A program made the translations under genes and the position numbers. This document shows, in pieces, positions 1 through 9,334 of a stretch of DNA of 64,000 nucleotides. Source of the stretch: Sacculina carcini (lineage: Eukaryota; Arthropoda; Thecostraca; Sacculinidae); contig OU696577.1 of assembly GCA_916048095.2 (NCBI GenBank), positions 4,062,001 to 4,126,000 on the forward strand, in the 5' to 3' direction. The stretch's first letter is position 1. Each line of letters starts with the position of its first letter. Under the pieces are notes generated by a model. That model was not told the origin of the DNA, ran no database searches, and saw only the letters and a list, made by a program, of their open reading frames with translations.

Positions 1-83
1 ACATACATTACATACATACATACATTACATACATACATACATTACATACATACATTACATTACAAACATACATACATTACATC
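1..83. repeat. TACA/TTACATACA simple repeat
   Basis: The window opens inside a microsatellite of TACA units with periodic TTACA interruptions. It probably continues to the left of the window. No coding content is seen. Confidence 0.95.
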
Positions 84-84
84 A

Positions 85-235
85 TTGGAGCAACATACAC
101 ACATACATGCACGCGCAACACAACATGGTACAATGATGTGTGATCACGAGCATGATGATCTGTGATCACGAGAAAATAATTTCCCAACAAATGAAATCTA
201 AAACGATTTACTGCTCGTACAACAGCTAACAACAG
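85..235 (-). repeat. Inverted duplicate of the Gypsy RNase H scrap at 7255-7410
   Basis: This stretch is nearly the reverse complement of 7255-7410, including the paired GTGATCACGAG and CGTGATCAC motifs and the junction with a CATGTTGTGTTGCGCGTG segment. Read on the minus strand it encodes the same RNase H scrap (AVNRFRFHLLGNYF). The shared junction means both are copies of one composite, not two independent Gypsy fragments. Confidence 0.8.
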
Positions 236-299
236 GGTAGATAACTTTCATACTAACATGGCTAGACGCCTGTACTACGTAGACTAGTGTCAGTCAGAC

Positions 300-895
300 C
301 AGCTCGTATGTGATCTTGCCTCCCTTGGTGTGACATCCACTACAATTTCTATCCTCCAATCATATCTTGATGGCAGGAGCTACTCTCTTAGTTTCAAAAC
401 TTCCTCTTCTGATCCTGTTAGTCTACGTTCTGGCGTTTCTCAGGGTTCTGTTCTTGGCCCTTATTGTTTAATCTATATATGTCTTCTCTCTGTCCTATTT
501 TCGTCAGAATTCCATTAATTTCAAGGTCTACGCTGATGACATACAATTCCTTCTTCCACTTCCACTTCATCAATCGTCGTTTCTCTCTGACTTGCTCTCT
601 AAAATTTCCTCCTGGGCTGCGTCTCGTCAACTATTTCTAAACACTTGTAAATCTGAATTTCTTGTATTTCATCCTCCTCGTCTCTCTCTACCACTCCTTC
701 CTTGTCCCATTCCATCCTATGTTCGCAATATTGGTGCTATCTTTGTTACATCTCTCTCATTTTTGGACAATATCACCTCTGTTGCTCGCACTTGCCGTCT
801 TATTCTAAGTTCACTCTATCCTATTCGTCCATTTCTTGATAGATACTCTGCTGTCAGCCTTATTCATATCCTCATATCCTATCATGTTCCTCGTT
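300..895 (+). pseudogene. Non-LTR retrotransposon reverse transcriptase fragment (CR1/L2-like)
   Basis: Broken frames on the plus strand encode reverse-transcriptase pieces in the correct order: SGVSQGSVLGP at about 430-465, then VYADDIQFLLPL at about 523-558, which holds the catalytic YADD motif, then a thumb-like segment with TSVARTCRLILSSLYPIRPF. The same motifs occur in the LINE at 54971-58467 on the minus strand, so the two belong to one family. Several frameshifts and stops show that the copy is dead. It has no endonuclease or ORF1 and is cut off on both sides, on the right by a minus-strand Gypsy fragment. Confidence 0.75.
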
Positions 896-1337
896 CTCAT
901 CTCAAAGACCATGCTGTCCCATCCAAGCATACAAGCATCAGTATTGACGCAAAATTTCAATTTCGGATCTACCGGACGGACTACAGGATAATCAACAATC
1001 GCTTGACGCAGATCTCGGCATCTGATGTCCACTCAAATTGCTCGTCTCGTATGCAATTAGTCAGACCAGCCACACGTACACTGAATCTCGGAATCAAGTG
1101 TCTGAAATAACCAGCCATGCATATTAATCTTTGAACCCCCTTGCGGTTTTCCGGACGTTTATAATTCACTATAGATTCAACATTGTTTTCAGCCGGATGA
1201 TTATTACCTTCACACAGCACCTGAAAAAGAGATGTAACCTCCGTACATGCAATTCGACACATTGCAGGATTCAAACCAATACCATGCTCGTATAGTCTTC
1301 TGCAAATTTCATTCAGAACGACTATGTGTTCTTCCAT
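890..1337 (-). pseudogene. Ty3/Gypsy pol fragment (RT connection to RNase H)
   Basis: The minus strand encodes the end of a Gypsy reverse transcriptase and the linker to RNase H. Visible are EEHIVVLNEICRRLYEHGIGLNP, a GYFRHLIPRFS motif typical of the Gypsy RT-RNase H connection, and a RNase H start with FCVNTDACMLGW. A frameshift near 1000 separates the two parts. The right edge stops abruptly at the start of the LTR at 1337, as if that LTR had inserted into or recombined with this copy. Confidence 0.7.
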
Positions 1338-1874
1338 GTGTGGCGCCTGTGCAAATGTGGGGCAACAACATTTGCCAATACATCACAAACATACACACTA
1401 TCAGCGCTTCAGCGATACGCGTCCCGGAGGTGTATGTCCCCTTCACACAGACATACACCACGTACAAACACCAGTCAGCGCGCACCAGCCCTCTTCAGTG
1501 TCAGGGCCAGCATCTGGTTCGTATCCGCCTGACCACATCCTCACCCAGGGATGCAGCAGCCATCAAGGCCAACATATGGTCCACATCTGTGCGCCCAGAC
1601 CATATGTGACCCATAACACCAGGCGACGACATACGCACATACGCACACATTCCCAATCACACACGCCAGCAATGTATATAACGCCGTCACACACTCTTCC
1701 ATAACCAGTCCACATAACTCACCCTGTTGCTGGCTAGCTCTGTTGCTGACCATTGCTTGTGTTTTGTTTTGCCACTGTAAGTAACCGCCTCTGAACCGTG
1801 ATCTCATGTAAATAGATATATTGTGTTGTCGTTCTCCATTGTGTCGTCCGCCAGACCCAGGGATCGCAATTATG
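1337..1874 (+). mobile_element. Probable LTR of a CsRn1-like Gypsy element
   Basis: The stretch starts with TGTGTGGCGCC and ends just before a tRNA-Trp primer site at 1875. It contains a TATA box (TGTATATAA near 1673), as expected of an LTR promoter. Only this LTR, the primer site and a few gag codons survive, and no partner LTR was found. Borders were inferred from the primer site and the TG start and are accurate to a few bases only. Confidence 0.55.
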
Positions 1875-1892
1875 TGGTGACCCCGACGTGAT
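1875..1892 (+). promoter_or_regulatory. Primer binding site for tRNA-Trp
   Basis: TGGTGACCCCGACGTGAT is complementary to the 3' end of metazoan tRNA-Trp including CCA. From general knowledge, the CsRn1/Kabuki group of Gypsy elements uses a tRNA-Trp primer, which supports assigning the flanking LTR to that group. Confidence 0.75.
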
Positions 1893-1955
1893 CACTTCAT
1901 TGAATTTATCGGTTAGAGCTCGGATTGTCGTTGTTTTGCCATTACGCCGCGCACT

Positions 1956-2030
1956 ATGTCTTTTGACAAGCCCGCTGTGGGACGCCCACCGCCGCCATTC
2001 GATGAAGACAGCCAAAACTGCAACTGCTGA
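1956..2030 (+). pseudogene. Truncated gag start of the CsRn1-like element
   Basis: An ATG 64 bases after the primer site opens a 24-codon frame (MSFDKPAVGRPPPPFDEDS...), proline-rich as is common at Gypsy gag starts. It ends at a stop where unrelated sequence begins. Position downstream of LTR and primer site is the main reason for the call. Confidence 0.45.
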
Positions 2031-2153
2031 CTGCTATGCAACTGATACATAAGGCTTTACAAGCGATTCACAGACTATTTACAGACGATTACAGGCAGTA
2101 CATTACATGAGGTTAATAAGTCACAAAAACTGTGCAGCACTATATGCTTGGCT

Positions 2154-3098
2154 CTATTCAGGGATAAATGGCCTCATCAGTGTCTTTCGATTGTGCCTGG
2201 CAGACACCACATCTCTTTTTAGGCACCAGCAGTATTCAGCCAGAAAGTTGACGTCCCAGCGTACTTGATAGCGTTCTTCCATCTGACGGATATCCTGGTG
2301 AAATTGTTCCCCTTGTTCCTCACTGAAATCTCCATAATTCTCCGGAAAATAGTCCAGGTGAGATCTGAGGAAATGCATTTTCAGCGACATGCGCGCACCG
2401 TATCGACGGAAGCTATCCATGAGCTCATCGACAGCTTTCTCATACTCTGGACTCCGATGGTTGCCCAGAAATTTATCGATGACTGACTTGAGAGCCAGCC
2501 AAGCGGAAAGTTTAGAGTGTTTCAACGAATCATCGAAGCGAGTGTCCCTCATGAGCTATCTTATCTGAGGAAATTCGAATACCCCCGCCTTAAGTTTCTC
2601 CCTGCTCACTCTTGGGAATTTTGGCCGCAGAAAATAGAATTCTTCACCTTCCTTGTCCAACGCTTTCAAAAAGTTCTTCATGAGACCGAGTTTGATGTGC
2701 AGTGGTGGCAGCAGAATCTTTTGCGGGTCGACCAGAGAATGTGCCAGAAGATTGTGCGAGCCGGGCTCTAGTCCTGACCTTGACGGCCACTCTCGTTGGA
2801 CATAATGCTTGTCGTCTGCCCGGCTGTCCCACAAGTACATGAAGCATGGATTATTCGTGTACGGAGGCTAGAACCCAGAAACTGAGCGGACTCCTTGGAC
2901 AGGTTCAGGTCTCGCGTCAGATCGTTGAGCTCAGCTTGGCTCAGTGGCACCGGCCGGACCTGCTCTGGCGGCTAGAATGTACCAGATTCGTCGGCATCGG
3001 CATCATCTCCTGACTCTGGTTCGGACGACGACTCCATGTTGACGTCGTGTTCCGGAATAGGGACATCAGGGCCGTGTGGTACTGGCTTAATTCCTGAA
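2154..3098 (-). pseudogene. Broken member of an uncharacterised multi-copy invertebrate gene family
   Basis: The minus strand encodes, in order, an acidic stretch (SSEPESGDDADADESGTF), QAELNDLTRDLNLSKESAQFLG, LWDSRADDKHY, LVDPQKILLPPLHIKLGLMK and MSLKMHFLRSHLDYFPEN followed by EEQGEQFHQDI and YCWCLKRD. I recognise this architecture as a family that recurs, usually as unnamed multi-copy proteins, in many invertebrate genomes; its function is not known to me. Here a stop interrupts the frame at 2563, another lies near 2972, and about 100 codons appear missing between the LNLSK part and the LWDSR part. The N-terminal end continues on the far side of the LTR element inserted at 3099, at about 5913-5990. 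High copy number would suit a mobile element, but no termini were identified. Confidence 0.6.
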
Positions 3099-3103
3099 GG
3101 AAC

Positions 3104-3545
3104 TGTAATTTCACATTGTTGATCCGAGGCGCCAGAGCGAGCGATGCGCGAGAAGTTATGATATATTGAACGTTTGCTTACATGCTATTCAACGTTTGTA
3201 TGTCTGTGTGTCTGTATACACGCGTAGCACTGGTCGCCTTGGCAGACGCCGTGTATGTGTATGTGCAGTCATGTGTATGTGTGGTTGTGTATGTGTGCGC
3301 GTGTGCGTCTATCATGTACTGTCTTGGTGGCGATGTAACTGGGGAAAGAATGGGCAGTGTAAAGGGGGTTCAATGACGCATTGAGTCACATGGAGGAGTC
3401 GAAATCGAGCGTTCATGATGTGAGTGTGAACGGTGCGCGGAAGCGTTGAGTTACAGTGTATTTACTAGGTGTGACATTGTGCGATTGTGTGATTGTGTTA
3501 TATATATATTTCATCGTCCATCATCTGTTCTGCAATACAACTACA
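3104..3545 (+). repeat. 5' LTR of copy A
   Basis: This sequence matches 5364-5907 over its full length. It lacks about 30 bases present in the 3' LTR near 5720-5750; the missing block lies between direct GTGTA repeats, so slippage deletion is likely. Its AT tract is also much shorter. Confidence 0.9.
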
Positions 3546-3557
3546 AGCTATTTAGGC
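3546..3557 (+). promoter_or_regulatory. Atypical primer binding site, complementary to tRNA-Phe 5' end
   Basis: AGCTATTTAGGC directly follows the 5' LTR. Copies B and C have AGCTATTTCGGC at the same place, which is the exact complement of bases 1-12 of metazoan tRNA-Phe (GCCGAAATAGCT). The usual TGG start that pairs with a tRNA 3' CCA end is absent. Use as a primer site is inference from position and conservation. The gag ATG follows at 3559, one base after the motif. Confidence 0.6.
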
Positions 3558-3558
3558 A

Positions 3559-4313
3559 ATGTCGGTGCACGGTGATGAGCAAGGGACCAGCATGGACGTG
3601 CGTCTAATTTCTGAGTTCAGTGGATCGGACGCGCAGAATATCACAGAGTGGTTGGCCAGATTGGAAATCGTATGTGAACTTCGAGGCGTGACTGACGTGG
3701 CAACCGTCATTGCCCTGCGTTTGGCCGGCGGTGCTTTTGCTGTGTACCAGCAGCTACCAATCTATGAAAAAAATGCATGCAGAAAGTGAAGTCGGCCCTG
3801 CAAGCGGCATTTGGAATTGATCCATACACAGTCTACGAACGGTTTCATGCTCGCACTCTACACCCCAACGAGACGCCCGTTTTATACTTGGCCGATCTCA
3901 AGAGATTGGCTTCAGTGTGTGGTGGAGTGCCTGACATGGCTCTCCGGTGTGCATTTGTCTCGGGTTTGCCTGCAGAGGTGCGCACAACGTTGCGTGCGAA
4001 TTCTCGACTTGAGTCGCTGGATCTGCCACAGCTGACAGCTTGGGCTCGCATACTGCTCCAAGAGAACCAGCACAACGAAGTGTGTCTGGCCGCCAGGGGA
4101 CCAACAGCAGCTCATACAGCACAGCGAGAAATCAAGTGTTTCTGTTGCGGAGGCATTGGCCATATCCAGCGCCATTGTCCATCCAACCGCAGCCGCAACA
4201 GATTTGATCACGACAAGCACAACAAGCAAAACGGCCGAGGCAGTCATTGCAAGTCGGGAAACGACAGCGGAGAGGCGTCGTCAGCGCCGGACTCCTCTCC
4301 GAGACAAAACTAG
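3559..4313 (+). pseudogene. gag polyprotein of LTR copy A (one frameshift)
   Basis: Gag is the structural protein that packages element RNA. The frame opens at 3559 (MSVHGDEQG) and runs to a shift in a run of seven A at about 3767-3773; the second part continues from about 3777 to a stop at 4313. A retroviral-type zinc knuckle CFCCGGIGHIQRHC lies at about 4138-4180, followed by a basic Arg/Asn/Lys tail. The central part (LYLADLKRLASVCGG, FVSGLPAEVR) aligns with gag of copies B (41575-41670) and C (37920-38045). The next frame overlaps the gag end, as is usual for gag/pol. Confidence 0.75.
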
Positions 4314-5368
4314 TCAGGGCGCTACCGACGGTGAATGTGACCATCGACGGTGTTGAGCGACGTGCGTTCGTCGACACGGGCTGCAGTCAAAGCATAGCAT
4401 ATGTGTTCTGCTGCAGAAAATGGGCGCGCAAAAAGGTGAGCGTCGTAACCATGAGCGGTGAGATATTCTCGACCTTGGGCACGGGCACAGTGACACTCAG
4501 TGTTGGTGGTGATTTTGTGCCGTGCCATGAAGTTGTTGTCTCACAGACAAGGCCACTGGGGTTTGATTTCATTTTGGTATTGGATGCAATTACGTCTTTG
4601 AAGGGCATGCGTATATCTGCCGACGGTCATATCACATTCAATCCATGTACGTACGATTCTGTGACACAGGGTACACGGATGCCCACTCACACTGCGCTGG
4701 GTCTCACCGATGTTAAATGGCATGCTAATAATGAATTACGTGACGCACCGATTTGTGCGGCTGGCATAGACAGAAGTCAACTGATTAAGAATACTCATCA
4801 CGATTCTCGTCACCCAGGCGTAAGAAAGACGCTGTTTTTTGCTCGCAAAGCCGACCCAGGTGTCGCCCGCCGCAAGGTGAACACAGTAGTGCAAGAGTGG
4901 GACGAGTGGAACTCTGTAGATTCCGCCCCAGTGAAGTGGAGGAATGGAGACTTAAACGTTAAGGGCGTGTGGGACAGAACAAGGCGTCTGAGACGCAGTC
5001 ATTTGCCCGTGAGATGCCAAGACGTCGAAAATTGTCCTTTTGTTCCAGGTGACTTGGTGTGGGTGAAGTCAATAGAGGGTCGTGGTTACGGCAAATGTCT
5101 GCCCGGTGTAGTGACCCGTATGGTGTCTAATCAATCAGTGGATATTGACGTTGTGCCGCGACATGTTCGGGACCTACGTATGCGACACACTGAGCCCAAA
5201 GTCGCTCAGCAACCGAGTTCAGACGAGCTGATTGTGAGTTTTGGGCGAGCACCGAGGGCCAACGTGACATCGCGCGACTTCGCACACGCAGAATCGCCTC
5301 GGAGGTCTAATCGACGGCGTGTAGCCCCTCGGTGTTTTTGTTGCGATGAGCAACAGGGGGGAGTGTAA
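4247..5368 (+). pseudogene. Protease plus integrase-end fusion, pol remnant of copy A
   Basis: One open frame of 373 codons overlaps the end of gag. Its first third holds an aspartic protease active site (FVDTGCSQS near 4369-4395). It then passes directly to an integrase zinc-binding region (THHDSRHPGVRKTLFFARK near 4792-4850) and the integrase C-terminal module (PGDLVWVKSIEGRGYGKCLPG near 5049-5110, VPRHVRDLRMRH near 5152-5190). Comparison with copy B shows two in-frame losses: all of reverse transcriptase and RNase H, and the integrase D,D-35-E core. The frame remains open although the product cannot be a functional polymerase or integrase, so copy A must depend on proteins from elsewhere to move. 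Confidence 0.8.
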
Positions 5369-5787
5369 TTTCACATTGTTGATCCGAGGCGCCAGAGCGA
5401 GCGATGCGCGAGATATTCTGATATATTGAACGTTTGCTTACATGCGATTCAACGTTTGTATGTCTGTGTGTCTGTATACACGCGTAGCACTGGTCGCGTT
5501 GGCAGACGCCGTGTATGTGTATGTGCAGTCATGTGTATGTGTGGGTGTGTATGTGTGCGCGTGTGCGTCTATCATGTTTTGTCTTGGTGGCGATGTAACT
5601 GGGGGAAGTATGGACAGTGTAAAGGGGGTTCAATGACGCGTTGAGTCTCATGGAGGAGTCGAGATCGAGCGTTCATGATGTGAGTGTGAACGGTGCGCGG
5701 AAGCGTTGAATTACAGTGTACGGTGGGGTTAATAATGAGTGTTGCGTGTATTTACTCGGTGTGACATTGTGCGATTGTGTGATTGTG

Positions 5788-5831
<44 letters not shown>

Positions 5832-5841
5832 CACAATCATC

Positions 5842-5874
<33 letters not shown>

Positions 5875-5907
5875 CACAATCATCATCTGTTCTGCAATAC
5901 AAATACA
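5364..5907 (+). repeat. 3' LTR of copy A
   Basis: Copy of 3104-3545, preceded by a purine-rich tract (CAACAGGGGGGAG, 5351-5363) that would be the polypurine tract. It contains an expanded TA tract at about 5790-5872, interrupted by ACACAATCATCACAA, and ends at the GGAAC duplication. Confidence 0.9.
5790..5872. repeat. TA dinucleotide microsatellite in the 3' LTR
   Basis: Two TA runs are separated by a 15-base spacer at 5831-5845. The 5' LTR has only a short TATATATA at this position, so the expansion postdates insertion. Confidence 0.95.
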
Positions 5908-6284
5908 GGAACGTCGGATACTGAGCATGCTGTTTGTTTTTTCGATTAATACCATGTAGATTCGTGATACAGAAGTAACATAATGCAAAGTAAAGGTCTG
6001 ACTGACCCTCGCTGAGTGTGCACGTGTTTACCGTCGCTCGTTCGCGCCCGGCTGTCTATGCTTCCCTGTCTACGCTCACCGACGACAGATCCTGCATTCT
6101 TCTGACGTGGAGTGCTCATTTAGTTATATTTCAGTTGTTTTATTAATATATTTGTTATAGCGTTTCTTTATTGTCCCTTACTCGTTTTGTTCATTGGTAA
6201 TATTTGCCCTTTTAAAGGAGGATATTGTCTTCTTGCTAGCTCATTCATTTACTTCTAAGACTGTTTTGTCAATCGACTTTCATG

Positions 6285-6718
6285 CAATGAAAACGCATGC
6301 GCTTGATGCAGAAGACACCTGGCCAGTACATGGACCCATGCCCGTCCACCCGATGCTATTGGTGTATTGTCCATTCGATTATGTTTTGGGTTGGGTTGGG
6401 TTCTTGTATGTATGCGCGTGTGCGTAATAGTAGAGTCGATCATGGGTGAGCGCACGTGCCGTGATGCATAAGGATACCCTTTGCAAAGCAAAAAACTATA
6501 CTGTTCCACTGTGAGAGTAACGATATGCAATGTTTGCACGGCTTTTTTTGCGAGCAGTCATAGATATGAACACATACGCGCTTTTTGTGGGCATTTATAG
6601 ATAGCATTTCACGAATTCTCAGCAAAATTCTCGGGGGGTATAATTGCATATTCATCCCCCCCGGCCAATTTGTCGGGGGGTATATATACCCCCATACCAC
6701 CCAGGATTTACGCCCATG
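6285..6718 (-). mobile_element. Inverted partial copy of a hAT element end
   Basis: The region is a close reverse complement of 8117-8560, the left end of the hAT transposon. It ends at 6718 with CGCCCATG, the same terminal inverted repeat, followed by GTGCAAAC, the reverse complement of that element's target duplication. The other end of this copy is missing. The subterminal part contains paired GGGGGGTATA and TATACCCCC motifs that can fold into a hairpin. Sequence at 5991-6284 shows no recognisable gene. Confidence 0.75.
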
Positions 6719-6930
6719 GTGCAAACAGTTCATGCAGGCATGCTGAGCATGTGTGTTCAGAAGCGGAAACACGTCACTCAAAGAAACATGCTGAAAAGCT
6801 AACATCTGCCAATGACGCCCACAAATGGTGGCCAACGTTTAAATCCTCAGTGTTTGGACATGACCTGTCTGTCCCATCCATGCTGATGGGACGTAGTCTT
6901 TATGGTTCTAGCCCGTGTCGTACGGTCTGA

Positions 6931-7137
6931 CTATCTAGCCATGCCGACAGTAGCATGCCAGGCTTTCTTTATGTTAGTTAGATGGGATGTAGACCTAGAA
7001 ACCAACATGTTTTTAGATTTCGAAGTGTTCAGCATCATATTCCACCTCTCATACCACTTCAGGACACTGCTGAGATTGTAGTTGACGGTTTGACGCACCT
7101 GTGGTATGTCCGAAGGAGATGAAATTTCAGCCATCAA
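6931..7137 (-). pseudogene. LINE reverse transcriptase scrap (palm/thumb region)
   Basis: The minus strand reads VRQTVNYNLSSVLKWYERWNMMLNTSKSK followed by MLVSRS, the segment that normally lies just after the catalytic FADD motif in Jockey/CR1-type reverse transcriptases. The catalytic motif itself is absent. It is a short isolated piece between the inverted hAT end and a Gypsy scrap. Confidence 0.55.
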
Positions 7138-7254
7138 GGTGATATTAAACCCTGTATATGGCTGAACAAACTGATCTCACTCAAGGTGAAGCTGATACAG
7201 AACTTGGTGCTGCATACGCGTCAGGCAAGTGGACCGATGTGCAGAGTCGATAAA

Positions 7255-7410
7255 GTACTACAGACCTTGAATTGTTAGCTGTTCTACGAGCAGTAAATCG
7301 TTTTAGATTTCATTTGTTGGGAAATTATTTTCTCGTGATCACAGATCATCATGTTCGTGATCACACATCATTGTACCATGTTGTGTTGCGCGTGCATGTA
7401 TGTGTGTATG
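7255..7410 (+). pseudogene. Gypsy RNase H scrap, inverted copy at 85-235
   Basis: The frame LELLAVLRAVNRFRFHLLGNYFLVITDHH is the conserved RNase H region preceding the TDH motif of Ty3/Gypsy pol. It ends right after TDH at a junction with unrelated sequence (CGTGATCACACATC). No other pol domain adjoins it. Confidence 0.65.
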
Positions 7411-7535
7411 TTGCTGATGTGTTTATGTTGCTGGGTTGCACGTGCGGTGTGGGTTCTGAAAGTTGATCTGTCAAAGCCGGCAGTTGTGCTCGGAGCTCGG
7501 TGCGGTGTAGATAGAAGGTCGCGCAGAATAAACGT

Positions 7536-8116
7536 TCATGGTTTATCCGTGTCTCGAGCCACGCGTATAACAGTATTGTTGTTTGTTGAGACCAATGTCT
7601 GCACCAGGGTTGTCAGGTTTGTCACCATCTGTGCGAGTGCTTGCACTTGTTTGGTGAGCGCGTCTGTGTTCGTTGAGTTTGGTTCTGGTGCCTTTGCTGT
7701 GATGTCTGCCATAGTTTTTTCGTGATGTCTGGTAACTTCTCGTCTGGCATCTGCATAAGACATTTGCCGTAGTGTCTTTTGTTCCACGATTTTTCGCTCC
7801 AGTTGTAGTGTGGGACAGGCCCTGTCGTTTGATGGGTGCTCTTCGCCGCAGTTTAGGCAATGGGGAGTGCATCTTTTTTAGTGTTGTTCATTGCCGCAGT
7901 TTAGGCACAGTTTTGGGCTCTTGTAGTATCGCTCGGAGTGTCGTACACTACCGCAGTTGCCACATGGTCGAATCGTTGGCACTTATTGTCTCACTGAATA
8001 CTTTACGTATTTGTACGTATGAAATTTGAGCTCCTCGGGACAGACGGGGTATCCGAAAGTGAGAAACAAGAGCGGAGTGTCCTTTCCATTTTTATGAATC
8101 TGCGAACTGTTTGCAC
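7536..8116 (-). pseudogene. LINE ORF1 (gag-like), C-terminal part with zinc knuckles
   Basis: On the minus strand a reading starting at 8116 gives VRRFIKNGKDTPLLFLTF, then three Cys/His clusters (CGNCGSVRHSERYYKSPK, CLNCGNEQH, CLNCGEEHPSNDRACP), then LERKIVEQKTLRQMSYADARREV. This series of knuckles followed by an IK..SY.EARR block is typical of ORF1 nucleic-acid-binding proteins of I/Nimb/Jockey-type LINEs. In-frame stops show decay. The N-terminal part of the same protein lies at 12951-13345; the hAT transposon 8117-12950 separates them exactly at its 8-bp target duplication. Confidence 0.75.
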
Positions 8117-8903
8117 CATGGGCGTAAGTCCTGGGTGGTATGGGGGTATATATACCCCCCGACAAATCGGCCGGGGGGATGAATATGCAATTATACCCCC
8201 CGAGAATCCTGCTGAGAATTCGTGAAATGCTATCTATAAATGCCCACAAAAAGAGCGTATGTGTTCATATCTATGACTGCTCGCAAGAAAAGCCGTGCAA
8301 ACATTGCATATCGTTACTCTCACAGTGTAACACTATAGTTTTTTGCTTTGCAAAGGATATCCTTATGCATCACGGCACGTGCGCTCACCCATGATCGACT
8401 CTACTATTACGCACACGCGCATACATACAAGAACCCAACCCAACCCATAACATGATCGAATGGACAATACACCAATAGCATCGGGTGGACGGGCATGGGT
8501 CAATGTACTGGCCAGCTGTTTTCTGCATCAAGCGCGTGCGTTTTCATTGCATGAACGTCGATTGCGTGTTCGTTTTTGAAAGCAAAATGCGAATTTTTGA
8601 AGCTGTGTATGTGTACTCGGTATTGTGTTGTTGGCGTGTTAGCAGTCAATTGGCAAGCTCTAAATTTGTCGGAAGATTTCTATATTCCTGTATTTATTAA
8701 ATAGAAAGGAATCAATTACGAAAAAAAGTTTGCATTAAGCCAGTGTCAAAATGGGCAGTTACGTAAAAGGTTCCTGGAGAACGAATGTCATATATACCTC
8801 TGGAAATATCTTCCGGGCGATGAAATTTCGCATTGTAATGTCAGGTTAGATTAGATTCAAGGTATACCCCCCGATAACTTGACTTGGCGAAGGATAAGAC
8901 AAA

Positions 8904-9334
8904 TACTGTAAATCCCGGCCATTAAACCAGAATTTTCTTCCAAAATTGTACTCCATATCATCATCATTCAAAATTTACATGATGGGCCTGATGTCTAGAG
9001 CCATTTAAGGTCAAAATACTTATTCTAACAAAGTTGAATTCATCCATAGGAGCAAGAATACTATATTATGTATTATATCAATGGTAATAAGGTGCAACTA
9101 TGTGCAATAGTTTGATGAAGAATGTAAATTAACGCGTAAATGATAGGAAAGAACATATTTTTTCAACAAATTGTATATAGGATCTGATTAAGTTTTTTAG
9201 AAATAATGCCAGAAAATTTTTAGCATTTTTTGGTGGGCTTATTTGACCGTGCTACTTATAGCCGAATATTTCAGACATAAAAAGTGACACGGGCTTAATG
9301 GACAGGTGGGCTTAATGGCCGCCACCTACGGTGT
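8904..9334. mobile_element. Possible MITE with TA-ending inverted repeats
   Basis: The left end TACTGTAAATCCCGGCCATTAA and the right end, read in reverse, TACACCG...GGCCATTAAGCCC share a GGCCATTAA core and TAC starts. This suggests a pogo/mariner-type miniature element with TA target sites. The match is imperfect, and no coding sequence lies between. Confidence 0.35.

Larger units (their letters stand above)
3104..5907 (+). mobile_element. LTR retrotransposon copy A, internally deleted
   Basis: Two LTRs that start TGTAATTTCACATTG and end ATACA/CTACA enclose 1.8 kb of internal sequence. The element is flanked by a perfect 5-bp duplication GGAAC at 3099-3103 and 5908-5912. The interior encodes gag, protease and only the two ends of integrase; reverse transcriptase, RNase H and the integrase catalytic core are missing. 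Insertion split the minus-strand gene at 2154-3098. The family has at least three more copies here (37611-40600, 40882-45393, and 47285-48581 with 58468-59226). The 5' LTR (442 bp) and 3' LTR (544 bp) differ by microsatellite length and a 30-base indel. Confidence 0.9.

Noticed and set aside
3166..3384. Cys/Val-rich frames inside both LTRs of copy A
   Set aside because: Low-complexity TGTGTATGTG translation with no conserved start; part of the LTR.
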